Made by a program: the position numbers and the translations under genes. Source: RUG754 sp045545455 (GTDB lineage Bacteria; Bacillota; Clostridia; Peptostreptococcales; Anaerovoracaceae). Taken from it: 16,961 nucleotides of DNA. The stretch covers positions 1 to 16,961 of the forward strand of contig JAZQAY010000099.1 in assembly GCA_045545455.1 (NCBI GenBank). The letters are read 5' to 3'. Shown here piece after piece: positions 1-7,618 of this stretch. A model generated the notes under the pieces. The model was not told the DNA's origin, did not search any database, and was given only the letters and a program-made list of their open reading frames with translations. Numbering within the stretch: the stretch's first letter is position 1; every line of letters starts with the position of its first letter.

Positions 1-222
1 GTCTGATTCCCTGAGCCAGGGATTCTCAACCTTGAGGTGTCGTGAAAGATCCTTGCTTGTTTCTGTATAGCTAAGAGATCCATGACATAACTTCCAAAAA
101 GTCTGCTTCAATTCAAGATAGTGATTAAACACAAAACGGCAGGACCCGAATGTCTTTAAAAAGAACTCCTGCTGTTTACTATCTGGATATGCGCGATATT
201 TGTAACCTCTTATCCGTTTCAT
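1..222 (-). CDS. tnpB: TnpB family RNA-guided nuclease / transposase OrfB, N-terminal part (runs off left edge)
   Basis: Reading the minus strand from ATG at 222 gives 74 uninterrupted codons to the window edge. The residues match the N-terminus typical of TnpB: a basic start (MKRIRGYKYRAYP), then QQEFFLKTFGSCRFVFNHYL, then the KDLSRHLK...NPWLRE segment. TnpB proteins of IS200/IS605 elements are RNA-guided DNA nucleases, usually about 350-420 aa, with RuvC and zinc-finger parts in the C-terminal half. Those parts are out of view, so intactness and activity cannot be judged. The start is supported by GGAGAGG six or so bases upstream. A perfect 17-bp-spaced promoter lies just above it. The visible portion has no frameshift or stop, which argues against an old remnant, at least here. 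An OrfB-type accessory protein without tnpA is the likeliest reading. Confidence 0.85.
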   Translation of the reverse strand, partial: MKRIRGYKYRAYPDSKQQEFFLKTFGSCRFVFNHYLELKQTFWKLCHGSLSYTETSKDLSRHLKVENPWLRESD

Positions 223-253
223 GGCACCTCTCCGAACATACGTTCTTTTTCTT

Positions 254-282
254 ATTGTATCATGAAGCGGAAAATCGTGCAA
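254..282 (-). promoter_or_regulatory. Predicted sigma-70/A promoter for tnpB
   Basis: On the minus strand TTGCAC (277-282) and TACAAT (254-259) are separated by exactly 17 bases, each one mismatch from consensus. Transcription would start near 247, giving a leader of about 25 bases before the tnpB ATG at 222, with GGAGAGG just upstream of the ATG. The promoter lies inside the element, so tnpB need not depend on host read-through. Confidence 0.65.
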
Positions 283-383
283 TAGCTTTCGTGAAAGATT
301 CGGGAACTTTATTCCGGAAACGGCCTCCTGGATATCGCAAGAATTATACTCGGCAACCTTCTGTAAAAATGGAACGATTCAGC

Positions 384-404
384 CCTCCACTTTAGAAGTG
401 GGGG
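384..404 (-). repeat. Left-end hairpin of the IS200/IS605-type element
   Basis: Arms at 384-392 and 396-404 form a 9-bp imperfect stem (one G-T wobble) around a TAG loop. The minus-strand core is CCCCCACTTCTAAAGTGG. Subterminal hairpins of this kind are recognised as single strands by the TnpA of IS200/IS605 elements. Position and orientation relative to tnpB fit the left end. Confidence 0.65.
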
Positions 405-426
405 CATTCTCGTTAAGTTTAATGAT

Positions 427-456
427 AAAAAAACTTCCGGTCACCCGGAAGTTTTT
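427..456 (-). terminator. Rho-independent terminator after the flippase gene (bidirectional)
   Basis: A perfect 10-bp stem (AAACTTCCGG at 431-440, CCGGAAGTTT at 445-454) with a TCAC loop is extended by A-T pairs. On the minus strand it is followed by seven T residues (complement of 427-433), nine bases beyond the stop codon of the gene ending at 465. The plus strand also ends in a T-rich run, so it may work both ways and shield the host operon from the adjacent insertion element. Confidence 0.9.
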
Positions 457-464
457 ATTTTTCT

Positions 465-2084
465 TTATTTCTTAAGCACTCTGTTAAGTATGGAGACCAG
501 CTTGTCTCCCTTAGGAAGACGTCTAATTTCTTCGATCTTGAGCGTGCCTGTCACCAGTACCATGATCACATAAACGATGACGGCGAAGATGATGGCAAGC
601 GCACAGCTTATCAGGTTGCTCTTCACTATCAGCATCAGCACCTTATAGCAAACGTAGGCAGCAACGCCCATGACAGCCGACGCTATGAAAGGCTTGACAT
701 ATGTATCCTTTATATCGAAGGTGACGCCGGTCTCCCTTCTGACATCCCTCGCATCCAGATAGAAGGCAACCGCTGAACATGCGATGGATCCAATGGACGC
801 TCCGTTTACGTTTATAGGTATGATACCTACCAGAATGAAGGTAAGTATTACCTTCACCACCGCACCTATCGCCAGGTTCCTTACAGGAAGCATCTGTCTG
901 TCGACGCCCTGAAGTACTCCGGTCAGGGTCACCATAGGGCTCATGGGTATGGTCTCTATCGCCATGATAGCCAGAACGATCGCCGTACTTGAGACCTCTT
1001 CAGCTTGCATGGGATAGAACATGAGAAGGATAGGATGAGCCAGCACCATCATTCCTATTGTACACGGGAATGCTATTATCATAGTAGCTCTCATGGCGAA
1101 CTGTGTGTTCTCCGTAAGTGCCTCGCGATCCTTAAGCTTGTACGCTGCTGCGATCGCGGGAACCAGACTCATTACTATAGCCTGGATCAGTACCTGAGGC
1201 ATACCTGCGATGGATGCGCAGTATCCGCCAAGCTTACCGAACAGCACTCTGGATTCCGTAAGTGAAAAACCTACGGCCTGAAGTCTTCTCATTACCATCA
1301 TAGAGTCAATCGCATTGATAAGAGGAACGATACAGGCACCGATAGTGATGGGAATAGCTATTACTATGATCTCCTTTACTATCTTCTGCCAGGGTTCTAT
1401 CTCTTCGCTGTGCTTATTCCTCTTTATCTGACTCATTATGACCCTGCGGTTTAAGAGATAGATGATTACAGCGATGGCAAGTCCTGCTCCGGCTCCTGCC
1501 GTGCAGCCGAAGATAGCGCCTGCAGCGAATTTATCATAGCCCGCGCTTATCAGATAATATCCGAGAGCGAGACCGACTCCTACCCTGAAGAACTGCTCCA
1601 CTATCTGGGAAACTGCAGTGGGATTCATGTTCTGTCTTCCCTGGAAATATCCCCTGTACGCTGCCATTACAGGTACCAGGAAAAGAGACGGAGCTATCGC
1701 CTTGATGGCATATTCAGTACCAGGGTTGTTAAGCACTATGTTCTCTATGAAACCCGCTCCGAAATGCATTATGAGGAAGGAAGCGAAGCCGATCCCTCCG
1801 AGAAGCCACACAGAAATATTGAATACCCTGTGAGCTCCTCCGTAGTTTTTGACGGCGGTTCGTTCTGAAATCATCCTGGATATGGCTACAGGGATACCTG
1901 CAAGGCTGATCAGCAGGAAAAATGTATAGAACGGATATACCGAACTGTAATAAGACATACCTTCAGCTCCTACCCAGTTGGTAAGAGGTATCCTGAAGAA
2001 TACGCCCATTACTTTTACCAATAGTCCGGCTACTGCCAGGACCGCAGCCCCCTGTAAAAATTTGTTAGAGTTCTTTTCTTCCAT
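465..2084 (-). CDS. MATE/MVF-type polysaccharide flippase, SpoVB/YabM-like
   Basis: This 539-aa, strongly hydrophobic protein has the repeated membrane segments and the N-terminal pattern (GLLVKVMGVFFRIPLTNWVG, then YPFYTFFLLISLAGIPVAISRM) typical of the SpoVB/YabM/YtgP group of the MVF (MurJ-like) superfamily. About 14 membrane helices are expected, and the length is usual for the group. Members move lipid-linked cell-wall or spore-cortex precursors across the membrane; the substrate cannot be read from sequence. It is the last gene of the mfd operon, like yabM downstream of mfd in Bacillus. The ATG at 2084 has only a weak GGA about 12 bases upstream and sits 19 bases after the amidohydrolase stop, so translational coupling is plausible. 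A strong terminator follows. SpoVB itself, MurJ or a capsule flippase are alternatives. Confidence 0.85.
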   Translation of the reverse strand: MEEKNSNKFLQGAAVLAVAGLLVKVMGVFFRIPLTNWVGAEGMSYYSSVYPFYTFFLLISLAGIPVAISRMISERTAVKNYGGAHRVFNISVWLLGGIGFASFLIMHFGAGFIENIVLNNPGTEYAIKAIAPSLFLVPVMAAYRGYFQGRQNMNPTAVSQIVEQFFRVGVGLALGYYLISAGYDKFAAGAIFGCTAGAGAGLAIAVIIYLLNRRVIMSQIKRNKHSEEIEPWQKIVKEIIVIAIPITIGACIVPLINAIDSMMVMRRLQAVGFSLTESRVLFGKLGGYCASIAGMPQVLIQAIVMSLVPAIAAAYKLKDREALTENTQFAMRATMIIAFPCTIGMMVLAHPILLMFYPMQAEEVSSTAIVLAIMAIETIPMSPMVTLTGVLQGVDRQMLPVRNLAIGAVVKVILTFILVGIIPINVNGASIGSIACSAVAFYLDARDVRRETGVTFDIKDTYVKPFIASAVMGVAAYVCYKVLMLIVKSNLISCALAIIFAVIVYVIMVLVTGTLKIEEIRRLPKGDKLVSILNRVLKK

Positions 2085-2103
2085 TACAGTTACTGTCCAA
2101 AAA

Positions 2104-3390
2104 TTATAACTTGCTTAAAATAACCTTCGTAGCTGCCTGAGCCTCGAACATGGTCTTCTCGATATCAAGAGTCTTGTATTCACCGTTCTCATAAACGATC
2201 TTTCCGTCCGACATAGTCATAACGATGTCCGTTCCGGATGCGGAATATACCAGATTGTTCATGAGATCGTGAACGGGATACATGTTCGGCTGTTCCAGAT
2301 CTATCATCATGAGGTCCGCCTTGAAGCCTTCCTTAACGAGTCCCGCATCTTCCCTGCCCTGTGCCAGAGCGCCTGCACGAGTCGCTGCGTACAGCGTCTG
2401 CTTTGGAGTGATAAGTGTGGGATCGTTGAAGCGGATCTTAGGAGCTATGGCAAACATCTTCATCTCCTCAAAGAAGTTGAGAGAATTGTTTGAAGCCACG
2501 GAGTCCGTTCCTATAGCTACGTTTATACCTCTTCTGAGCATCTCCGGAACGTTTGCGATACCCGAAGCCAGCTTCATGTTGGACATCGGGTTCGTTGCTA
2601 CGCTTACGCCCTTCTCCTTCAGGATATCCATATCCTCATCCTCGACCCATACGCAGTGGGCTGCGAGAGCTTTGGAATCGAAAGCTCCGATATCGTTCAT
2701 GAGTTTTACCGGAGTCTTGCCGTATTTGACTTTGCATTCCTCGTGCTCAGACTTCGTTTCTGAAATATGGATATGATTTATAGCGCCCACCTGATTACAG
2801 TAGTCCGCCACAGCCTGCATGGCTCTGAGAGAGTTGGTATATTCAGCGTGTATGCTGATGTCGATCTTGATCCTTCCGTCAGCGGCACCATCCAGTCTCT
2901 CATAGGTGTCCTTCATCTCCTTTAATCTCACGGTCTCCCAGGGATCGCCCTCCCCGAACTCCGTGATAGCTCTGGAAATATTGGCCTTCATACCGGATTC
3001 ATCTGTAGCCCTTACCATGTCGTCGAGGAAATAGTACATATCAGAATGAGATACTATTCCGAATCTCATCCCTTCAGCCATGGTAAGAAGGGTTCCCCAG
3101 TAAACAGCGTTACTGTCAAGTTTATCCTCGAAGGGAAATACTTTGGTAAAGAGCCAGTCCTGAAGTTTCATGTTTTCGGCATATCCTCTTAAGAGAGCCA
3201 TTGGAGAATGCCCATGCGCATTATGAAATGCAGGCATGAGAAGTTTCCCCTTCCCGTCTCTTATATCGCCGTAATCGCCTCTCGGCATGCAGTCACCCAC
3301 GTAAACTATCCTGTCGTCTTCCGTTGCGACATACATCTTATCTTTTATCTCAAAGTTTTCATCAAGGATCCTGATGTTACTGAAAAGCAT
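2104..3390 (-). CDS. mtaD: Amidohydrolase, 5-methylthioadenosine/S-adenosylhomocysteine deaminase-like
   Basis: This 428-aa protein has the full metal-dependent amidohydrolase set: HxH at H59/H61, H181 in HAEYT, H208 and E211 in HIHISE, H245 in AAHCVW and D296 in GTDS. These correspond to the metal ligands and catalytic residues of MtaD/TrzN-group deaminases, which convert methylthioadenosine, S-adenosylhomocysteine or related nucleosides to inosyl products and ammonia in the cytosol. The length is normal for the family. The ATG at 3390 has AAGGA eight or so bases upstream. It lies between mfd and the flippase, which is not its usual neighbourhood, and has a possible extended -10 promoter overlapping the mfd stop codon. 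Substrate assignment within this family is often wrong; guanine, cytosine or another aminohydrolase (SsnA-like) remains possible. Confidence 0.8.
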   Translation of the reverse strand: MLFSNIRILDENFEIKDKMYVATEDDRIVYVGDCMPRGDYGDIRDGKGKLLMPAFHNAHGHSPMALLRGYAENMKLQDWLFTKVFPFEDKLDSNAVYWGTLLTMAEGMRFGIVSHSDMYYFLDDMVRATDESGMKANISRAITEFGEGDPWETVRLKEMKDTYERLDGAADGRIKIDISIHAEYTNSLRAMQAVADYCNQVGAINHIHISETKSEHEECKVKYGKTPVKLMNDIGAFDSKALAAHCVWVEDEDMDILKEKGVSVATNPMSNMKLASGIANVPEMLRRGINVAIGTDSVASNNSLNFFEEMKMFAIAPKIRFNDPTLITPKQTLYAATRAGALAQGREDAGLVKEGFKADLMMIDLEQPNMYPVHDLMNNLVYSASGTDIVMTMSDGKIVYENGEYKTLDIEKTMFEAQAATKVILSKL

Positions 3391-3428
3391 ATGTTTCTTC
3401 CTTTCAATCTGAAAAATACTTAAATTAT

Positions 3429-3437
3429 ATTATATCA
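3429..3437 (-). promoter_or_regulatory. Possible extended -10 promoter for the amidohydrolase gene
   Basis: The minus strand reads TGATATAAT, a TGnTATAAT extended -10 element whose TGA is the mfd stop codon. A second overlapping TATAAT lies at 3424-3429. No good -35 is visible, as is usual for extended -10 promoters. It would place a start site about 30 bases above the amidohydrolase ATG. The region is AT-rich, so chance matches are easy. Confidence 0.35.
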
Positions 3438-6400
3438 CATAGTTTTGCTGTTTTCCACGAGTATTTCCATCAGCTTCGTGACCTGATCCAGTTCCTTCGT
3501 GGGTTCAGCTGAGAGTCTGATGAAGGGTCTTGCCCCCATATGAGCAAAGAACCTTCCTCCGAACTCGGCCTTGGCATTGACTATGCCGAAAGCGGTGAGT
3601 TTGTTTCTCTCCCTGAAGTCGATGATATACGTGTAACCCTTGTTAACTCTTCCGGTCCTTCCTCTAAGCGTTCTGGTCTTGGCTTCAAGGGGCGAGAAAT
3701 TTTCTTTGTCAGCGTGGATCTTTTCCACGGAGATCTGTTCAGAAAGATACCTTATATATGCGATCTTGATAAGATCCATCGTAGGGCCGGGTACGTCTCC
3801 GAATCTGTCGGTCAGCTCATCTATGATATCTTCCTGCTCCTCACGTGAAGTGACGCCGGAGATCCTTTTGTACATCTCAAGCTTAAGCGCTTCATCTTCA
3901 ATGTATGTTCCGGGGATATACGCTGATACAGGAAATTCCATCGAGGATTCTTCTCTGTCGTCGTTCACGATCTCACCCTTAAGTGCCCTTACCGCGTTAT
4001 CCACCATCTTGCAGTAGAGATCGTAGCCGATGTTAAGGATATGTCCTGACTGGGCGGTACCAAGCATGTTTCCCGCACCTCTTATCTCCAGGTCCTTCAT
4101 GGCTACCTTGAACCCGGCTCCGAATTCCGTAAACTCGCGTATGGCTTTCAGTCTTCTCTCCTGAGCTTCTGTGAGGACCATATCCTTCTTATACATCAGG
4201 TAGCAATAAGCCATCCTGTTGGAGCGGCCTACCCTTCCTCTCATCTGGTATAGCTGAGCCAGACCGTATCTCTCCGCATCCATGATGATCATGGTATTAG
4301 CGTTCGGTATATCCAGTCCCGATTCTATTATGGTCGTGGATACGAGTACGTCAGCCTCGTGATCTATGAACTTGAGCATGACCTTTTCAAGTCCGCCCTC
4401 GCCCATCTGTCCATGGCCGGAAATGACTCTGGCTTCAGGAACGAGTTCACTGATCTTTCTCGCTATGGTGCCAAGTCCTCTTACCCTGTTGTATACCACG
4501 AAGACCTGGCCACCTCTTCCCAGTTCTCTCTCTATAACGACTTTTATTACATCGTCGCTCTGTTCCATGACGTAGGTCTGAACGGGATATCTCTCTTCAG
4601 GCGGTTCCTCTATCACGCTCATATCCTTGATACCCGTAAGGGACATGTTGAGGGTCCTGGGTATAGGAGTTGCCGAGAGCGTGAGCACGTCCACGTTGGC
4701 CTTCAGTTTCTTCAGAGTTTCCTTGTGGTCCACTCCGAATCGCTGCTCCTCATCAACGATAAGAAGACCCAGATCCTTGAAAGCCACGTCTCCTGAAAGG
4801 AGTCTGTGCGTGCCTATTACCAGATCCACCTCGCCCTTCTTCAGTTTCTCCACAGTTTCCTTCTGCTGAGCAGGACTGCGAAATCTTGAAAGGACGTCAA
4901 CGGTGAACGGGAAATTCTCGAATCGTTCCTTCAGGGTATAATAATGCTGATTTGCAAGTATCGTAGTGGGCACCAGCATTGCAGCCTGTTTACCGTCTGC
5001 GAGGCACTTGAATATGGCCCTTGCAGCAACTTCGGTCTTCCCGAATCCGACGTCTCCCAGAAGAAGTCTGTCCATGCTGAAGGGCTTCTCCATATCAGCT
5101 TTTATTTCTGAAGCCGCCCTCAGCTGGTCGTCTGTCTCCTCGAAGGGGAAAGCGTCCTCGAACTCCCTTTGCCATGGAGTATCTTCACTGAAGGCGTAGC
5201 CCGGTTCCAGCTGTCTCTTGGCATAAAGATCGATCAGATCCTTAGCCATCACAGCTATGGCTGCCTTGGCTTTAGCCTTGGTGGCCTTCCATTCGCCGCC
5301 TGACAGCTTGTTGATCTTAGGTACTGCATCATCGCCTGCGATGTACTTCTGCACCATGTCCATCTGTTCCACAGGGACATACAGAAGATCCGCACCGGCA
5401 TATTTTATCTTTATGTAATCCTTTATCTCCCCTTCGACCTTCAGCTGATGGATACCGATGAATTTACCGATACCATGGTTCTCATGTACTACGTAATCCC
5501 CTTCTTTGATGTCTGTAAAGGAACTTAAAGTCTTGTTTCTGTCTTTTGTTTTCTTTCTTCTCTTCTTTTTAGGCTGGCTGAAAATATCTCTTTCCGAAAG
5601 CCATACCCTCTTCTCCAGAGGAAAATCTATTCCCTGGCTCAGGCTGCCCCAAAGGAAATTTACAGGTTTAAGATCCGCCCTGTCGCAGAACTCCCTCAAG
5701 TTTGCCAGCCTCTCCTCTGAAGTCGAAAGAAGGTTTATTTCATATCCCTTTTTCAGATATGATCTCAGTTCAGCCTCCAGCACGTTCATCTTACCGTTGA
5801 AACTGAGAGGCTGCCTGGACTGCATGTTATATACCTTATCGAAGGTGTCTGCACCCTTTATCCTCTTGGGGAAAGGAGTGAACACCGTGACATCATTTTC
5901 TCTGAGTGCCCTCAGGAAGTCACCAGTTCCTGAGATCGCAGCCCTGTCCTTCGGAACAGCCAGCCCTCTCTCAAGGACTACTTCAAAATCATCCTCCGTC
6001 TCCCTGTCCGAAAGATCAAGGGTCTCATATATCCTGTCGGGATCGTCGATGAGTATCTGTCCGTCCTTCATATAGTCCCAGATATATTCGGTGTTTTCGA
6101 AGAAATAGTGAAGATAGTTGGAAAGTATCTCCAGATTGCGTCCGCTTCTGATCTGCTCCGCTATCTCATCTCCGGTCTTAATTATCTTCTCCGGTATGAT
6201 TACTTTAAGGTCGGGATCCTTTTCCTTTCTGGAAACGCTTTCGGAATATTTTTTATACTCTGCGGTGAGCTTAGACAGTCCTTTTTCAAAAAACTCACCG
6301 TCTCCAGATATCTCTCTTGCCGGATATATATCTATACTGCTGAGATTCTTAAGGGACCTCTGGCTTTCCCTGTCAAAGCTTCTTATGGAATCCACCTCGT

Positions 6401-6914
6401 CCCCGAAAAACTCTATTCTTACAGGGTTCTCGCTTTCAGGGGTGAAGACGTCAAGTATGCCTCCTCTTACGCTGAATTGTCCTGTGCCTTCAACTATCCC
6501 GTATCTTTCGTATCCCATGTCGGACAGTTCTGCTGCAAGTTCGCTGAGTGAATATTCCTTCCCCATTTCCAGCGAGAGACTCTTTTTTTCATAGTATCCA
6601 TGGGGCGGAAGCTTTTTTATTGCAGCAGAAACAGGCGCTACGACCACAAGGGGTACCCCCTGACGCAGTGCCTGAAGTGCTTTTAGTTTTTTTACCGCGA
6701 CGTCACGGTTCTTAGCTTCATATCTCGCAAAGGAAAGGTCCTCACCGTAAAGCGTGATTATTTCCCTGTCCTTCAGAAAAAATCCCAGGTCATTTGACAG
6801 TCTGGCTGCCCTGGTATCAGAAGATACTATAATGAGCGTCTGGGATCTCTTTTCTGCGAGTTCTGCTGCTATAGGCGCGACGCGGCTTTCTGATAATCCG
6901 GTATAGTTTATCAT
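3435..6914 (-). CDS. mfd: Transcription-repair coupling factor Mfd
   Basis: This 1159-aa protein has the complete Mfd architecture. A UvrB-like N-terminal region (to about 200; GQFSVRGGILDVF at 145-157) is followed by an RNA polymerase interaction domain at about 466-530 (EGDYVVHENHGIGKF). The SF2 translocase motor shows Walker A GDVGFGKT (620-627), the DEEQ box (721-724), SATP (747-750) and RGRVGRS (892-898). The TRG region and the C-terminal D7 domain (about 1000-1140) follow. Mfd removes RNA polymerase stalled at lesions and recruits UvrA for nucleotide excision repair. A very basic linker (449-458) precedes the polymerase-binding domain. Its ATG overlaps the pth stop by four bases (ATGA) and lacks a strong ribosome binding site, so translational coupling to pth is likely. 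Length and motifs indicate an intact gene. Confidence 0.98.
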   Translation of the reverse strand: MINYTGLSESRVAPIAAELAEKRSQTLIIVSSDTRAARLSNDLGFFLKDREIITLYGEDLSFARYEAKNRDVAVKKLKALQALRQGVPLVVVAPVSAAIKKLPPHGYYEKKSLSLEMGKEYSLSELAAELSDMGYERYGIVEGTGQFSVRGGILDVFTPESENPVRIEFFGDEVDSIRSFDRESQRSLKNLSSIDIYPAREISGDGEFFEKGLSKLTAEYKKYSESVSRKEKDPDLKVIIPEKIIKTGDEIAEQIRSGRNLEILSNYLHYFFENTEYIWDYMKDGQILIDDPDRIYETLDLSDRETEDDFEVVLERGLAVPKDRAAISGTGDFLRALRENDVTVFTPFPKRIKGADTFDKVYNMQSRQPLSFNGKMNVLEAELRSYLKKGYEINLLSTSEERLANLREFCDRADLKPVNFLWGSLSQGIDFPLEKRVWLSERDIFSQPKKKRRKKTKDRNKTLSSFTDIKEGDYVVHENHGIGKFIGIHQLKVEGEIKDYIKIKYAGADLLYVPVEQMDMVQKYIAGDDAVPKINKLSGGEWKATKAKAKAAIAVMAKDLIDLYAKRQLEPGYAFSEDTPWQREFEDAFPFEETDDQLRAASEIKADMEKPFSMDRLLLGDVGFGKTEVAARAIFKCLADGKQAAMLVPTTILANQHYYTLKERFENFPFTVDVLSRFRSPAQQKETVEKLKKGEVDLVIGTHRLLSGDVAFKDLGLLIVDEEQRFGVDHKETLKKLKANVDVLTLSATPIPRTLNMSLTGIKDMSVIEEPPEERYPVQTYVMEQSDDVIKVVIERELGRGGQVFVVYNRVRGLGTIARKISELVPEARVISGHGQMGEGGLEKVMLKFIDHEADVLVSTTIIESGLDIPNANTMIIMDAERYGLAQLYQMRGRVGRSNRMAYCYLMYKKDMVLTEAQERRLKAIREFTEFGAGFKVAMKDLEIRGAGNMLGTAQSGHILNIGYDLYCKMVDNAVRALKGEIVNDDREESSMEFPVSAYIPGTYIEDEALKLEMYKRISGVTSREEQEDIIDELTDRFGDVPGPTMDLIKIAYIRYLSEQISVEKIHADKENFSPLEAKTRTLRGRTGRVNKGYTYIIDFRERNKLTAFGIVNAKAEFGGRFFAHMGARPFIRLSAEPTKELDQVTKLMEILVENSKTM

Positions 6915-7558
6915 TCTTTTTCGGAAACCGGTTCAGCATCCTTACGCTGATCCTTCTCTCCTTCCGCGGCCTTTTCTTTTTCTTTTTTCAGCCTTTTAGG
7001 TTTGATATTGTATTCCTGCATAGCATGGGTGATATCATTTATCACGATATCAGCTGCCGCTTCTGCAGCTTTATTGAGAGCACCCCAAAGGGCGTCTGCC
7101 TCTTTTTCGGTCACCTTGCCGATCACGTAGTCCACCAGATCGGCCTTTTTCTCTCCTCCTATGCCCACACGAATCCTGGGGAAGCCGTCTTCTCCGAGAA
7201 GATAGACGATATTCCTCATTCCGTTATGAGTGCCTGCGGAGCCTTTGGATCTGATCCTCAGCGTGCCTTCGGGAAGATCTATATCGTCATAGATCACTAT
7301 GAGATTCTCGATCGGTTCCTTATAGAAATTCATAACGTCCCTTACAGATTCTCCTGAAAGGTTCATGTACGTCTGGGGCTTCACGAGAAGGACCTTCTTC
7401 CCCTCGATCCTGCCCTCTCCTGTGAGGGCCTTGAATTTCAGGCGGTCCACTTTGATATCGTATTTATCAGCCAGAAGATCCAGCGCCAGGAATCCCATGT
7501 TATGACGAGTGTGCTCGTATTTTTTGCCCGGATTTCCCAGGCCGACTATTATATACAT
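6911..7558 (-). CDS. pth: Peptidyl-tRNA hydrolase with a charged C-terminal tail
   Basis: From ATG at 7558 this is 215 aa. The family start MYIIVGLGNPGKKYEHTRHN shows N9 and catalytic H19; D92 lies in YDDIDLPEG, and the KGSAGTHNGMRN loop follows. The enzyme cleaves peptidyl-tRNA released by stalled ribosomes. The start is uncertain: an in-frame GTG at 7573 would add five residues and has GGGAG four bases upstream. The ATG matches family N-termini but has no obvious ribosome binding site. Just upstream is a 13-bp stem-loop (7575-7603) that contains that GGGAG. The last 30 or so residues are a Lys/Glu-rich extension beyond the usual Pth end, probably disordered. The gene overlaps mfd by four bases. 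Confidence 0.95.
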   Translation of the reverse strand: MYIIVGLGNPGKKYEHTRHNMGFLALDLLADKYDIKVDRLKFKALTGEGRIEGKKVLLVKPQTYMNLSGESVRDVMNFYKEPIENLIVIYDDIDLPEGTLRIRSKGSAGTHNGMRNIVYLLGEDGFPRIRVGIGGEKKADLVDYVIGKVTEKEADALWGALNKAAEAAADIVINDITHAMQEYNIKPKRLKKEKEKAAEGEKDQRKDAEPVSEKE

Positions 7559-7574
7559 GGCTTTATAAAACACT

Positions 7575-7603
7575 GTACTCCCACGATGACATCGCGGGAG
7601 TAC
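7575..7603 (-). promoter_or_regulatory. Intercistronic stem-loop between prs and pth
   Basis: Arms 7575-7587 and 7591-7603 form a 13-bp stem with one G-U wobble in the minus-strand transcript, closed by a three-base loop. The 3' arm includes GGGAG, the only Shine-Dalgarno-like sequence upstream of pth, and ends one base before the alternative GTG start. There is no long U-tract (the transcript continues AGTGTTTTATAAAG), so it is a poor terminator. RBS occlusion, RNA processing or attenuation are possible roles. Confidence 0.6.
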
Positions 7604-7618
7604 CTGAATTCATTCTGA

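Larger units (their letters stand above)
1..410 (-). mobile_element. Left end of an IS200/IS605-type (TnpB-encoding) element, partial
   Basis: The minus strand carries, in order, a hairpin (384-404), a promoter (254-282), a ribosome binding site and the start of tnpB (222). This is the layout of an IS200/IS605 left end followed by tnpB. The roughly 160 bases between hairpin and tnpB start show no tnpA, so this looks like a TnpB-only (IS1341-like) element, or one whose tnpA lies elsewhere. The exact outer boundary cannot be fixed. It lies between the hairpin foot (405) and the host terminator (427). The 3' end of the element, with the right end and any guide RNA, is beyond the left edge. Confidence 0.75.

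Noticed and set aside
233..241. CCGAACATA, an exact PurBox-like half site
   Set aside because: It lies within the insertion element between the tnpB promoter and start, has no partner box and no link to purine genes. A nine-base match is expected by chance.
40..299. 11-base direct repeat TCGTGAAAGAT at 40-50 and 289-299
   Set aside because: One copy is inside tnpB coding sequence and the other in its leader. No third copy or transposon-end logic supports it.
150..395. 81-codon plus-strand open frame at the left edge
   Set aside because: It lies antisense over tnpB and its leader, ends inside the left-end hairpin, has no recognisable domain and no RBS. The minus-strand TnpB reading is clear.
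5506..6594. Long plus-strand open frames of 147-189 codons inside mfd
   Set aside because: They are antisense to a fully conserved mfd reading frame and lack RBS and any family signature.
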